A DNA stretch of 64,000 nucleotides from Clostridiales bacterium CCNA10 (GCA_003573975.1 AP018533.1:1116001-1180000); one strand, 5' to 3'; positions 25,918 through 35,188 are shown, counted from the first letter of the stretch. Notes: generated by a model not told the origin, from the letters alone. A program made the numbers and translations.

Positions 25918-26932
25918 AGTATAACCCGTCGTCGGGGAGTTTTCCGCCGATCATCGAGGGGTCAAAGTCGTTGAGCAGATTATAGAATGTATCCAGTTCT
26001 CCCCGGGCGTCCTGGGCGCTCTTGAAGGTCAGGCCCATATTGGGGATCGCGGCCTCTACCACAGCGGCCTTCATGCCCAGGTGCTCCTCGGCCAGAGCGG
26101 CGGCCTCGGCGGGGTGGTCCAGCACCCACTGGACGCTCTCAGCGTAGGCGGCCTGGAATTGCTCTGTCAGCTCCGGATTTTCGTCGATGAAACTCTGGGT
26201 GGTGCCGAAGCCGGCGTTGGGGATCATGGTGTCGGTGCCGGTGACCCGCTGCCACTCCTCTTCAAAGCTGAGCGCCCGGCGTACTTCGCTGTTCTGGTTC
26301 ATCGCGGATGTGACCTGTGGCTCGATCAGGGTGGCATATTCCGCCTCGCCGGAGGCCAGCAGGGCGGCCACCTCGGCGGTGCTGGCGTAGACGATTTCCA
26401 CATCCTCACCCACCGTCAGCCCGGCTTCATTCAGGAAATACTGGGTCAGAGCGTCCGGAGGAGAGGACTGGAGGGGGATATAGACGGTCTTGCCGGCCAG
26501 ATCGGCCCAGGTTTCAAACGCAGGGTCCGTGGTCATGAAATAGGTGACGCCCCAGGTATTCACATTCATCAGGCGCACATCCAGGCCCTTGTTGTAGAGT
26601 GTGGAAACCACAGTGAGTGGGAAAGCGTACAGGTCGTGCTCCCCGCCCTGGACCATGGCCAGCAGCTCCTCGGGGGAGTTCCACACATTCAGGTCGATAG
26701 TCACATTCTCTCCCAGCAGTCCAGCCTCCATCATGTGCAGGACGGGAAGTGCCGGGGGCGCGGTAGGTACACCCACTGAGATGGTCACCGGCTCGGCGGC
26801 CTGCGTGGAACTGGCCGGCGGGGATGTGGGGGATGCGGAGGGATTTTCGGCCGGACCATTTCCGTTGGAGCAGCCAGCCAGGGCAAACAACAGCATCGCG
26901 GATGCTGCCAGGGATGCAAGAGCGCGTTTCAT
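25907..26932 (-). CDS. Substrate-binding lipoprotein, NMT1/SsuA-like
   Basis: A 341-residue lipoprotein: signal peptide with lipobox LAGC at about residues 18-21, a Pro/Ser/Thr-rich linker, then a type-2 periplasmic-binding-protein fold of the NMT1/THI5/SsuA kind (PVTISVGVPTAPPALPVLHM; DLAGKTVYIPLQSSPPDAL). ATG 26932 follows GGAGAG. First gene of the operon; box 26959-26976 lies 27 bases upstream. Unlike SsuA relatives it keeps no Arg-rich pocket that I can point to, so the ligand is open. Confidence 0.85.
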   Translation of the reverse strand: MKRALASLAASAMLLFALAGCSNGNGPAENPSASPTSPPASSTQAAEPVTISVGVPTAPPALPVLHMMEAGLLGENVTIDLNVWNSPEELLAMVQGGEHDLYAFPLTVVSTLYNKGLDVRLMNVNTWGVTYFMTTDPAFETWADLAGKTVYIPLQSSPPDALTQYFLNEAGLTVGEDVEIVYASTAEVAALLASGEAEYATLIEPQVTSAMNQNSEVRRALSFEEEWQRVTGTDTMIPNAGFGTTQSFIDENPELTEQFQAAYAESVQWVLDHPAEAAALAEEHLGMKAAVVEAAIPNMGLTFKSAQDARGELDTFYNLLNDFDPSMIGGKLPDDGLYYAG

Positions 26933-26958
26933 GTGCGACTCTCCTTTCAAGAATTTTT

Positions 26959-26976
26959 GGTTAGCAATAACTAACC
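26959..26976. promoter_or_regulatory. Metal-box operator of the NitT/TauT-type operon
   Basis: GGTTAGCAATAACTAACC, a perfect match to the consensus with six-base palindromic arms, 27 bases upstream of the lipoprotein ATG. On the minus strand a TATTAT lies about 13 bases upstream of the box, so the box covers the start region, as in the other leftward units. Confidence 0.75.
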
Positions 26977-27002
26977 TATTGCAGCGATATAATAGCACCC
27001 GC

Positions 27003-27038
27003 AAAAAAGCCTGTCCGTTGCCATGGCAACGGGCAGGC
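27003..27038 (-). terminator. Terminator of the Crp/Fnr gene
   Basis: On the minus strand a 14-bp stem with one mismatch (27025-27038 with 27009-27022) is followed by TTTTTT, six bases after the regulator's stop codon. The stem core is the perfect 18-bp palindrome CCGTTGCCATGGCAACGG (27015-27032). Confidence 0.85.
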
Positions 27039-27043
27039 AAAAT

Positions 27044-27721
27044 TTATACGCTGAGAAAGCTCTGATCCAGAATACGCACCTGTTGGCCCTGAAAGGCGAG
27101 AATTCCCTCTTTCTGCATACGCCCCAGTTCCCGGGAGAGGGCGCTGCGGTCTACACACAGATAGTCGGCCAGTTCACCCCGCCCCATGTCCAGATGGAGT
27201 TCGCCGCCGGGCTTGGCGGGGAGCATCTGGAGATAGAGCTTGATCCGGTTTCGGAGCCGGTTCTGGGCCAAGATCCGCATTTTCTGATTGAGAAAAAGGG
27301 CGCCCCGCCCCATTTCACGGAGCAGGTTGGCGGTGACCTGGGCTTTGTGCGGACAGGCGCATTCCTGCTGAAGAAGCAGCGGGTCAAAATCCAGATAGAG
27401 CACCTGCACATCAGTCAGCGCGTCGATCTGGATGGGACTGTCCTCCGCCATGGAGCACACCAGAGTCTCCCCAAATACCTGCCCCCGCCCCAGCCGTTCG
27501 ATGGTGACCAAATTGCCGTCCTCACTATACAGGGAGATCCGCAGCGTCCCATCCATCACAACGCCGGGCCGCTTCTGACACTCGCCGATCTGGAGGAGGA
27601 TTGCATCCTTACGAAACGATTTGGTTTCTCCCCGAAGGCAGGCCAGTACATTTTGATATTTCTCTTCCGGGATGCCGTCAAACAGGCGGCACTGACGCAT
27701 CACCGTAGTAATCGGGTCCAT
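27044..27721 (-). CDS. Crp/Fnr-family transcription regulator
   Basis: A 225-residue regulator: cyclic-nucleotide-binding-like beta barrel (residues about 15-125, with LGRGQVFGETLVCSMAED), a dimer helix, and a winged helix with recognition region GRGELADYLCVDRSALSREL. Several Cys are present (QCRLF, LACL, GECQ, LVCS, QECACPHK), so a redox or Fe-S sensor is conceivable, but the classic FNR Cys spacing is not obvious. ATG 27721 has GGAGGT; the gene has a consensus promoter with a metal box overlapping the start point, so it answers to metal. It probably controls the flanking NitT/TauT operon or the divergent giant gene (inference). Confidence 0.85.
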   Translation of the reverse strand: MDPITTVMRQCRLFDGIPEEKYQNVLACLRGETKSFRKDAILLQIGECQKRPGVVMDGTLRISLYSEDGNLVTIERLGRGQVFGETLVCSMAEDSPIQIDALTDVQVLYLDFDPLLLQQECACPHKAQVTANLLREMGRGALFLNQKMRILAQNRLRNRIKLYLQMLPAKPGGELHLDMGRGELADYLCVDRSALSRELGRMQKEGILAFQGQQVRILDQSFLSV

Positions 27722-27773
27722 GAGATACCTCCATGTTGCCGTGGCAATCGACAACTGCGCTGTAAACTGCTAT

Positions 27774-27822
27774 GGTTAGTAAATGCTAACCGCATTATAG
27801 CGCTTTGTCTGGCAAATGTCAA
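27774..27822 (-). promoter_or_regulatory. Consensus promoter plus metal box for the Crp/Fnr gene
   Basis: Read on the minus strand: TTGACA (27822-27817), exactly 17 bases, TATAAT (27799-27794), then two bases and the perfect 18-bp box GGTTAGTAAATGCTAACC (27774-27791). The box lies over the start point. It is also 55 bases upstream of the divergent giant gene and could control both. Confidence 0.85.
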
Positions 27823-27846
27823 CGAGCGCGGAATGGGAGGATGACG

Positions 27847-30800
27847 ATGAACGGAATCGGATTGGATTGTGGAAACGCCACATTGAAACTCGTCCTGCTT
27901 TCTCCAGAGGGAACGTTCCTTTGGGAAAAAACGGCTTCCCACTATGGAGCGGTGGTTCAGAGCGCCCGCCGTCTGCTGGGGGAGCTTTTAGCCGCGGACC
28001 CGGGGGCCTGCGGCTGCCCGGTGGTCATCACCGGAAACGCGGGCGACCGGCTGAAAGCGGGGTGCAATGCCCTGGCCGTGCTGGGGGAGATCCCAGCCAT
28101 CCACCTCGGCGTTCGGCTGTTGGCCCCGGAAGCCCGCTCCGCCATTGAGATCGGCAGCCAGAGCGCCCGCTTCCTCACCGGCTTGGATCAGAACACCCCG
28201 CCCCGGTTTGCGGTAAATGAACACTGCGCCGGAGGTACCGGCTCCTTTTTTGAGGATCAGATGTCCCGGCTGGGACTAAAACTGGAGGACTACTCCCGCC
28301 TGGTGGGGCAGGCCCGCTCCATCCCCAGGCTCTCCGGCCGCTGCGCGGTCTTCGCCAAAACGGACATCATCCACCGGCAGCAGGAGGGGGTGCCCACACC
28401 GGACATCCTCCTGGGCCTTTGCTACGCCATGGTGCGCAACTACAAGGCGGTGATCGTCCGGGGGCTTCCCGTGGAAAAGCCTGTGGCCCTGTGCGGCGGC
28501 ATCGGGCATAATCAGGGTGTGATCCAGGCTGTGCGGGAGGTCTTCGGATTGTCAGAAGCAGAGCTGATCTTGCCGGAGAAATTCCCTTACGCCGGCGCCG
28601 TTGGAGCCGCGGAGGCAGCCATGGAGACCGCCACCTGCTCTATGGGGGAACTGCTGGCCAGTTTATGCGGCGGGGCGCTGGAAGGTGGGAACCAGATGTG
28701 CCGTCAGCCGGCGCTGCGTGTACTTCCCGGTACACTTCCGTCTGTCCCTGCAGCCACCGGTACCATCCCGCCGGATGGGTGCGTCCTGGGGATTGATGTG
28801 GGCTCCACCAGCACGGATCTGGTGCTCACCGGCCGGGACGGCACGCTGATCGACTACCAGTATCTCCGCACAGCCGGGGACCCGGAGGGGGCGGTGCGCC
28901 GGGGCCTGGACGCCATCCATGAACGCTTTGGGCCGGTGTCCTTCCTGGCAGTGGGCGTCACTGGCTCCGGCCGGGAGCGCATCGGCCGTCTTATCGGGGC
29001 GGACGCCGTGCGGGATGAGATCACCGCCCAGGCCCGGGCGGCTGTCCATTGGTCGCCGGATGTAGATACGGTCTTTGAGATTGGAGGGCAGGACTCCAAG
29101 TATATCTCCCTACGGGGCGGACAGGTGGCCGACTTTCAGATGAACAGGATCTGCGCCGCCGGGACCGGCTCCTTTGTAGAAGAGCAGGCAGCGCGCATGG
29201 GCATCCCATTGGCGGAGTTCGGTCCCCTGGCCCTCAGCGCGCCCAGCGCGGTGGAGCTGGGAGAGCGGTGTACGGTATTTATCGAGACAGCCATCCAGTC
29301 TGCGCTCTCTCGTGGCGCCTCCCAGGCGGAGGTGGCGGCTGGCCTGTGCCGGTCCATTGTCCGCAACTACCTCCACAAGGTCGTTGGGGCCAAGCCCGTC
29401 GGGAGCCGCGTGGTGCTTCAGGGCGGCGTCGCCTACAATCCCGGGATTGTGGCTGCGTTTCAGCAGGAGTTGGGGGAGCGGCTCACGGTTTCGCCCTGTT
29501 TCCCCATCAGCGGCGCCTATGGAGCGGCCCTGCTGGCGCTGGAGTCGGTCCGCGGCCCGTCCTGCTTCCACGGATTTGACACAGCGACCGGGGCGGAACA
29601 CGCCGCCGGCCCAGGGGTGGCGGAGAACATCGCCTTCTACCAGCGGGCGGGGGCGCTGCTGCTGGAGGGGTATGACCCCATCCGGGTCCCAGGGAAAAAG
29701 ACGGTGGGTGTCCCCTATGCGCTGGTGATCCACAAATTCTTCCCCATGGCAAATGCGTTTTTCCGGAACTTGGGATTCAATGTCCTGCTCTCCCCGCCCA
29801 CGAATGAGGAGATCATCCGGCTGGCCCAGCAGACTGCCCAGGCGGAAACCTGTTACCCGGTGAAGCTGCTCCACGGCCACATGGCATGGCTGGCGGAACA
29901 GGGCGTGGACTATATCTTCATGCCCTCTGTTCACACCATGAGGCACGAGTCCTCCCATGTGGAGCACAATTATGGCTGCGTCTATATGCAGACTGCGCCC
30001 CGGCTGGCGGCCAATGCCCTGGATCTGGAGCGGCGGGGGATCACCCTGCTCAACCCGGTGTTTGACCTGGACTTCGGGCAGGAGGCCATGGCCTCCGCCA
30101 TGCTGGGCGTTGGGAAGCAGCTGGGAATACCAAAGCCGCGCTGCCTGCCCGCCCTGCTATCCGGGGCCAAGGCGGTGCGGCGGCATACCGCGGCAGTGGA
30201 GAAGCAGGGGCGGGAACTGCTGGCATCCCTCAGGCCGGACGACAAGGTGCTGGTGCTCATTACCCGGAACTATGGCCTTTCCGACCCGGTGCTCAACATG
30301 GGAATTCCACGGCTGCTGCTGGAGCGTGGGCATAAGGTCATCACCCTGTCCCACCTGCCCGCCCACGACCTGGATCTGTCGGAGGACTACCCCAATCTGT
30401 ACTGGCCCTTTGGCCAGCACATCCTGTCCGGGGCCAAGCTCGTGGCCCACCATCCAAACCTGTATGCCGTCTACCTGACCAATCACGGCTGCGGCCCGGA
30501 CACCATGCTCTCCTATCTGTTTCGGAAGGAGATGGGGGACAAGCCTTATCTGCAGATCGAAGTGGACGAGCATTTCTCTCCCGTGGGCGTGATCACACGG
30601 ATCGAGGCGTTCCTCCAGAGCCTGGAGGGCCGCCCTGCCCAGCCGCTTCCGGCGGGCTTTTCCCTCGCCGCAGTAGTGCGCCGCCCTACTGCGGTGGCTG
30701 CCGTGCCGGAGAGAACCGGAGGGCCGCTGCTCGTGCCAGACCTTCCGCCGTTTACCGCTTATCTCCGCGCATATTGTGAGGCGGCCTGGAAAACGGAGAC

Positions 30801-31713
30801 GCGCACCCTGCGGCTCGACAGTACCACCCTGCCGCTGGGGAGGGCGGAAACCAGCTCCAAGGAGTATTTACCGTTCCCGGCCCTGCTGGGCGGCGTCCTG
30901 ACGGCGGCGGAAGCGGAGAGCGGCCCGTTTCAGGTGCTTCTCCCCTCCACCCAGGGCGCGGAGGTAGACGGGCAATACCCCTGGGGCGTGGAGACGGTAT
31001 TGGAACGCCGGGGGCTTTGCCGTGTGAAGGTCATCGCGCCGGAGCTGGAGACGATTCCGGAGCGCTGCCCGGAGCCGGATCAGCTGTTCCGGGCACTCCT
31101 CACCGGAGATCTTCTGCTATGCGCTCCGCCGGAACAGCGGGACGCACTGGCTCCGGCGGGTGTGCCGAGTTGGGCGGAGCTGGAAGCCCTCGCAGTGCAC
31201 ATCTGCGCCATTCCGGCGGAGGGACGGCCGCTGGGGATCGTGGGCGAACCGTTCACCCTCTTCAACCTTCATGACGGCGTCCCCGATACGCTGGAACAGG
31301 AGGGCTGGCGGCTGCTCCGGGCGCCGCTGAGCGAATATCTGTGGTTTCTCTGGCGGGATGCGGGAAGCCTGGCTTGCCGGGAGTGGGCGGGCCGCATAGA
31401 AGCACTCGGCCGTCTGCTGGGCCCCCGCAGCAGTTTTTCCCCTGAACTGGAGTCTCTGCGCTCCTCCGCAGACCGCCTTCTGCCCGGATTTGCCGGAGCC
31501 AATGGCCGGTACCGGCTGGTCAAGGGGCTGGAGCTGGGCGGACGGTGCGCCGGGGTGCTGACCATGGCACCCAGGTATGAAAATACCGCTACGATCCTGG
31601 AGATGACCGGTGTGCTGGACAGTGTACCGCACTTCCATCTGGCCATGGATTACGACTGGGATGAGAACGCATGGTCCAGGCTCAATTCTTTCCTCTACTA
31701 TCTGAGCAAATAG
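27847..31713 (+). CDS. Giant double-ASKHA activase / DUF2229 protein
   Basis: A 1288-residue protein of the BadF/BadG/BcrA/BcrD family fused to DUF2229, related to activators of 2-hydroxyacyl-CoA dehydratases. Two ASKHA ATPase domains lie at about 1-285 and 310-590. Each keeps the two Cys that in dehydratase activators hold the bridging [4Fe-4S] cluster: NEHCAGGTG and GRCAVFAKTD (Cys about 126 and 166), then RICAAGTGSF and GERCTVFIET. DUF2229 follows from about 610 (TVGVPYALVIHKFFPMANAF; AETCYPVKLLHGH), then a long C-terminal part. ATG 27847 is six bases after GGGAGG; the ATG at 27841 abuts it. No dehydratase partner is nearby, so the target of this activase is unknown. Confidence 0.85.
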   Translation: MNGIGLDCGNATLKLVLLSPEGTFLWEKTASHYGAVVQSARRLLGELLAADPGACGCPVVITGNAGDRLKAGCNALAVLGEIPAIHLGVRLLAPEARSAIEIGSQSARFLTGLDQNTPPRFAVNEHCAGGTGSFFEDQMSRLGLKLEDYSRLVGQARSIPRLSGRCAVFAKTDIIHRQQEGVPTPDILLGLCYAMVRNYKAVIVRGLPVEKPVALCGGIGHNQGVIQAVREVFGLSEAELILPEKFPYAGAVGAAEAAMETATCSMGELLASLCGGALEGGNQMCRQPALRVLPGTLPSVPAATGTIPPDGCVLGIDVGSTSTDLVLTGRDGTLIDYQYLRTAGDPEGAVRRGLDAIHERFGPVSFLAVGVTGSGRERIGRLIGADAVRDEITAQARAAVHWSPDVDTVFEIGGQDSKYISLRGGQVADFQMNRICAAGTGSFVEEQAARMGIPLAEFGPLALSAPSAVELGERCTVFIETAIQSALSRGASQAEVAAGLCRSIVRNYLHKVVGAKPVGSRVVLQGGVAYNPGIVAAFQQELGERLTVSPCFPISGAYGAALLALESVRGPSCFHGFDTATGAEHAAGPGVAENIAFYQRAGALLLEGYDPIRVPGKKTVGVPYALVIHKFFPMANAFFRNLGFNVLLSPPTNEEIIRLAQQTAQAETCYPVKLLHGHMAWLAEQGVDYIFMPSVHTMRHESSHVEHNYGCVYMQTAPRLAANALDLERRGITLLNPVFDLDFGQEAMASAMLGVGKQLGIPKPRCLPALLSGAKAVRRHTAAVEKQGRELLASLRPDDKVLVLITRNYGLSDPVLNMGIPRLLLERGHKVITLSHLPAHDLDLSEDYPNLYWPFGQHILSGAKLVAHHPNLYAVYLTNHGCGPDTMLSYLFRKEMGDKPYLQIEVDEHFSPVGVITRIEAFLQSLEGRPAQPLPAGFSLAAVVRRPTAVAAVPERTGGPLLVPDLPPFTAYLRAYCEAAWKTETRTLRLDSTTLPLGRAETSSKEYLPFPALLGGVLTAAEAESGPFQVLLPSTQGAEVDGQYPWGVETVLERRGLCRVKVIAPELETIPERCPEPDQLFRALLTGDLLLCAPPEQRDALAPAGVPSWAELEALAVHICAIPAEGRPLGIVGEPFTLFNLHDGVPDTLEQEGWRLLRAPLSEYLWFLWRDAGSLACREWAGRIEALGRLLGPRSSFSPELESLRSSADRLLPGFAGANGRYRLVKGLELGGRCAGVLTMAPRYENTATILEMTGVLDSVPHFHLAMDYDWDENAWSRLNSFLYYLSK

Positions 31714-31963
31714 AAAAACCATAACAGAGGTGTCTTGCAGCGACTCTCGGACCAGTCGATATTTAACCTCTCTAAAATCCCATCTATTCGATCAAAGCAA
31801 CAATACTATAGTGTAAAGAGGGGAGCAACCAATTTCTTAATAGAATTGATGAAGTGAACCATTCCTTGGATTTTCTCTTGCAATGCATCGGGAAAATATA
31901 TATAATAAACTCACATAGTATCTGCTGCTTACCAAACATGTGGTAGCATAGTTTCAGTGTTGC

Positions 31964-32007
31964 ACAGCGTCCGAAGGCCAGAGAGCCCTTGGACGCTGTT
32001 TCTTTTT
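31964..32007 (+). terminator. Intrinsic terminator
   Basis: A 15-bp stem with one mismatch and one G-T pair (31964-31978 with 31985-31999) is followed by TTCTTTTT. It lies 250 bases after the giant gene, so it may end that transcript or a leader RNA of its own. Confidence 0.75.
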
Positions 32008-32040
32008 ATAAAGATCAAAAACATAATAACCGGGCCACAG

Positions 32041-32080
32041 AGCACATGGATCGATTCAAGCCGTATCCATGTGCTTTTTA
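32041..32080 (+). terminator. Intrinsic terminator
   Basis: A perfect 11-bp stem (AGCACATGGAT at 32041-32051 with 32065-32075) is followed by TTTTATATA. Being the second terminator within 80 bases, it suggests strong insulation before the unknown island. Confidence 0.7.
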
Positions 32081-32318
32081 TATATCTTTTCTATCCTAAA
32101 CAGAAATGAGGTGCGAACAATATGTAATTCAGAACCACAATGGCAGCACTGGATGGCAACCACATGCCTGATTTCTTGGCACTGGAATTTGAGCACCTGC
32201 TATGAGCCCCTCTGGGTTACAGCAGATCATACCATTGTTCCAGCGTCCATTGAAGACGGGAGGAACCGTGCAAATTGAACGCAAAACGATGAAGATCAAA
32301 AGGGAGGATATTGATAAT

Positions 32319-33446
32319 ATGAGTCACATTTCTGTCATCGCAGCCATCGCATTACCTGAGAACCTTGAAGAGGCCGCTAGGTCTATCCCGGATGAGGTGA
32401 TCAAGCAAGGAATGGTTATGGAACACTGCCTCTACTATTCGCAAGTACAGAACCAACATCTCGACCTAGAAAATATTGTTATCACGGATCAACATCGCTA
32501 TGAGGGCTTGGCCGAGGCCCTATCCGATCAGATCATGGCCCCATATAGTATGATTCCGAACGAACAAACTCCGAAAGAGTTTGAGGATGAAACGGAGGCG
32601 GCCATACGCGAATATGAGACGAAAAGGGATGACTTTGTGCGGCTGTTGAATGGCCGGATTGTGCCTATATACGATTATGGATTCTCTAAAGACTATGTCG
32701 TGAAAGACGGGCTAATCTGCAAACGGAGGTTTGGCCCGCTGCAGCGGGAAAAGCGAACGAAAAAGGCCAAGAAGATGCAGTTGCTTCTCGACTGTCCTTT
32801 CAAGAAAGTCTATCCCGCATTCGTGGACTATGTCCTGCAATACGTCGGAAACGAATTCCTTAATTGGCGGAGCGGTTACTTTTACAATCCACAGGGCTAC
32901 TGGAATTCATTTGTGGTCGGAGGGCGATATCGAAATCAATTCCTGGTCCCCGTCGATTGCCCATTTGCGGTCACAGGCTCTTATGGTGTTTTTGAGTATC
33001 AGCACGATGAGCAGACCTACACACCAGAAGGATATCGTTGGGTAGCCGGAGCAAAAAAGAGGAATATCGCCTGGGATGCTCTAAAAAAGTACCGTGAGAA
33101 AGTGCCAGTTGAGCAGTTTCATCAATATGGGGCATGGTGCGCGCAGGGAGGAGGCCCAGCGGAATGCCGGCTTGTACAAATGGATGAGGGCCCAATCAAA
33201 AAGTGGGGCAGGGGATGCTTCCAAGGGTGCGAAACGCTGGAGCAGTTCGGCTCTGATATGCATTACCTGTGCCAAATGGAGCCCCATGCCTGCGTAGATG
33301 AAAATGGTTGGATCAACTACAGCGATGATTGGTCCGACAGTGACACCGAAGTTTCAGATGAGGAAAACTGGCGCAAGAAAGTTGATCGCTTCATTGATGC
33401 GCTCCCGGACGATACGCTGTTGTTATCGCTGGACTGCCATGCTTGA
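32319..33446 (+). CDS. Unknown soluble protein, first gene of the unknown island
   Basis: A 375-residue protein, no membrane segment or signal peptide. It begins MSHISVIAAIALPENLEEAA, a strand-helix start, has a Lys-rich middle (QREKRTKKAKKMQ), and is rich in Tyr, Trp and acidic residues near the end. The ATG at 32319 is the most natural N-terminus, with GGGAGG 12 bases upstream; a GTG at 32268 four bases after GGGAGG would add 17 residues. I do not recognise the family. It is the largest of seven co-directional genes of unknown function in an AT-richer island. Confidence 0.65.
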   Translation: MSHISVIAAIALPENLEEAARSIPDEVIKQGMVMEHCLYYSQVQNQHLDLENIVITDQHRYEGLAEALSDQIMAPYSMIPNEQTPKEFEDETEAAIREYETKRDDFVRLLNGRIVPIYDYGFSKDYVVKDGLICKRRFGPLQREKRTKKAKKMQLLLDCPFKKVYPAFVDYVLQYVGNEFLNWRSGYFYNPQGYWNSFVVGGRYRNQFLVPVDCPFAVTGSYGVFEYQHDEQTYTPEGYRWVAGAKKRNIAWDALKKYREKVPVEQFHQYGAWCAQGGGPAECRLVQMDEGPIKKWGRGCFQGCETLEQFGSDMHYLCQMEPHACVDENGWINYSDDWSDSDTEVSDEENWRKKVDRFIDALPDDTLLLSLDCHA

Positions 33447-33556
33447 TACGCCAAATATGGCAGGGCCTGCTGTATAGCGGAAGCAATATCGCACGCTCAA
33501 CTTGCTACCTGAAAAGATGGAAACAAACAATCAAATTCAATAGGAGTTGACAAAAT

Positions 33557-33979
33557 ATGTATCAGTTTCACTTATCCATTGGGGACTGGAGCGGTGATGG
33601 TCATGGCCGATCCGAAGATTTCACCGTAGCGTCTAATGCGCCTGTGGAAACAGTGCGCGAAGCACATTATAAGATCCCAGAAGTTACAGAGGTTGATATT
33701 GAAAGCATCTGCTCGGAATACGGAGAAGATGAAATTGACGCAGAAACAGTCCAAGTTCTAAAAGATATGGGGTTCCAGTTTGAAAACAGTTCCGGGATGG
33801 GAGAAGGCATTGTCAATGTGCCAGAGATGGCCCGACTGTGGATTTTTCTTTTGCAGAAGGCCGATCCATCATTGAAACTGGAAATAAAAGATGATGACAT
33901 TCCCAATTTGCAATTTTGCGGTGCTGATGATAAGGGCCGACACATCGGTAAAGTGGGGTATGGACTCTTTTCCCGATAA
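33557..33979 (+). CDS. Unknown small acidic protein
   Basis: A 140-residue acidic, soluble protein starting MYQFHLSIGDWSGDGHGR. The N-terminal half has alternating short strands and the motif VDIESICSEYGEDEID; no catalytic pattern is evident. AGGAGTTG lies upstream of the ATG. The gene is 110 bases after the previous one and 66 before the next, all in the same direction. Small acidic proteins with varied sequence in a row are what one expects of immunity or anti-toxin arrays, but no toxin is visible, so this is only one possibility. Confidence 0.6.
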   Translation: MYQFHLSIGDWSGDGHGRSEDFTVASNAPVETVREAHYKIPEVTEVDIESICSEYGEDEIDAETVQVLKDMGFQFENSSGMGEGIVNVPEMARLWIFLLQKADPSLKLEIKDDDIPNLQFCGADDKGRHIGKVGYGLFSR

Positions 33980-34045
33980 GAATCTTGCGACTATCAATGT
34001 CCGGAAACTCTTGCGGCCAGAAAACAGATATAAGGGAGAACGGTT

Positions 34046-34570
34046 ATGGAAATTATTACTTCTTTCACCGCATTGAATTTGGAGCCTGGCAATTTGCCAA
34101 AAGAGGCTTCGCAGCTCAGACAGGGGGACTTCCAATCTGTCCTCAAGGCGCTTCAGGATGCTTACTGCAATACGGCTTCTGATCCTGATGCATATTTGTA
34201 CGAGACGGTTGCGCCAGAAAACATTATTTTTGGATTGTATGAACCAGAGAAAGTTTTGGAGCGTTTGGATGCATGGAACCGCGAAATCAGAGTCGAATTT
34301 TTGCGGGCGATCAAAAACATGTGTCCCGGTATAGGAGCGGGACATCTTCCGCCAGAAGATGAACTGCCGATGGATACCGACATGACATACCAACTTGTGT
34401 GCGCAACTCGTGAACTGGATGACATGTGGTATGATTTTGCCGACCATGCGGTATATGTGGAGAATGAGTTTGGGTACCCATTTTTCAGGACAATAGTGGA
34501 TGAGCATACCGCGGCATGTATCAAGGCAAATCCAGAGGCATATCTGATTGCGCGGGTTACGCCGAAGTGA
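34046..34570 (+). CDS. Unknown small acidic protein
   Basis: A 174-residue acidic, mostly helical protein (MEIITSFTALNLEPGNLPKE; ENIIFGLYEPEKVLERLD). No membrane segment, signal or metal-binding motif is visible. The ribosome-binding site is GGGAGAACGGTT. It lies in line with its neighbours at 60-80-base spacing. The helical composition and acidic surface resemble immunity proteins in general appearance only. Family not recognised. Confidence 0.6.
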   Translation: MEIITSFTALNLEPGNLPKEASQLRQGDFQSVLKALQDAYCNTASDPDAYLYETVAPENIIFGLYEPEKVLERLDAWNREIRVEFLRAIKNMCPGIGAGHLPPEDELPMDTDMTYQLVCATRELDDMWYDFADHAVYVENEFGYPFFRTIVDEHTAACIKANPEAYLIARVTPK

Positions 34571-34648
34571 TTCCCTCTTGCAAAACAGTGTTATCGGATA
34601 GCTGATACAGAAACATGGAGCAGACAACAAGGAAAGGATGGATTCGTT

Positions 34649-35188
34649 TTGGAGTTCTTACATTATAAAGCGGGAGATTTCCGTTCCGAGTGGAGGACAG
34701 GCCAGGAGTATGTTCAAGCGGATTACTTGGACCCATGGTGGCAGATCGTGGTGGGGTATCCGGGCATAACGGAGCAGGAAATTTCTGATATTACCCGTGG
34801 CCCGCTGCGGCTTGGTTTTGTCAGGATAAATGACAGTTTGTTCTTTCTCCTCAAAGCCGGAAACAATCCCTGGTTTGACGCACCTTATGAACCGCGGTTT
34901 AAAATGAACCAGTTGGATTACCAGACAAACATCCCGGAGGGGAAAGGTGCGCCCATGCTCATCTGCGCGGTGGATACTGCAAGTGGGGAACTAAAAGAGA
35001 TGCGGGTAATCTCACTCGGCCACCTACAGTCTGAACATCTGCATCAACACTGTAGAGAACTGGATCAAAAGCGGCCGATGAACCCCTCCACCTACAATAT
35101 GATGGTGGATCGGATTTATCAGCAATATCCAAGCAGTGACTTGATGGCAAGGCTGATCCGGGCAGAAGACATCATCATGATACCCTAA
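34649..35188 (+). CDS. Unknown protein, TTG start
   Basis: A 179-residue soluble protein with a mixed alpha/beta sequence rich in Trp and aromatic residues at the start (MEFLHYKAGDFRSEWRTGQE; DPWWQIVVGYPG). The TTG at 34649 is preceded by AAGGAAAGGATGG. No catalytic motif is seen. It follows the previous gene by 78 bases in the same direction. I do not recognise it, and the family may be confined to mobile or accessory regions. Confidence 0.55.
   Translation: MEFLHYKAGDFRSEWRTGQEYVQADYLDPWWQIVVGYPGITEQEISDITRGPLRLGFVRINDSLFFLLKAGNNPWFDAPYEPRFKMNQLDYQTNIPEGKGAPMLICAVDTASGELKEMRVISLGHLQSEHLHQHCRELDQKRPMNPSTYNMMVDRIYQQYPSSDLMARLIRAEDIIMIP

Larger units (their letters stand above)
31714..32318. 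other. Non-coding stretch with two terminators
   Basis: I see no gene with support between the giant activase gene and the unknown island. The stretch is AT-rich and contains two clear hairpins with T tracts (listed separately), plus AT-rich promoter-like DNA around 31890-31910. A short ORF opening near 32069 has no ribosome-binding site. Confidence 0.5.

Noticed and set aside
27015-27032. 18-bp perfect palindrome as an operator of the NitT/TauT operon
   Set aside because: It is the core of a terminator stem with a T run for the Crp/Fnr gene; termination explains it without a protein.
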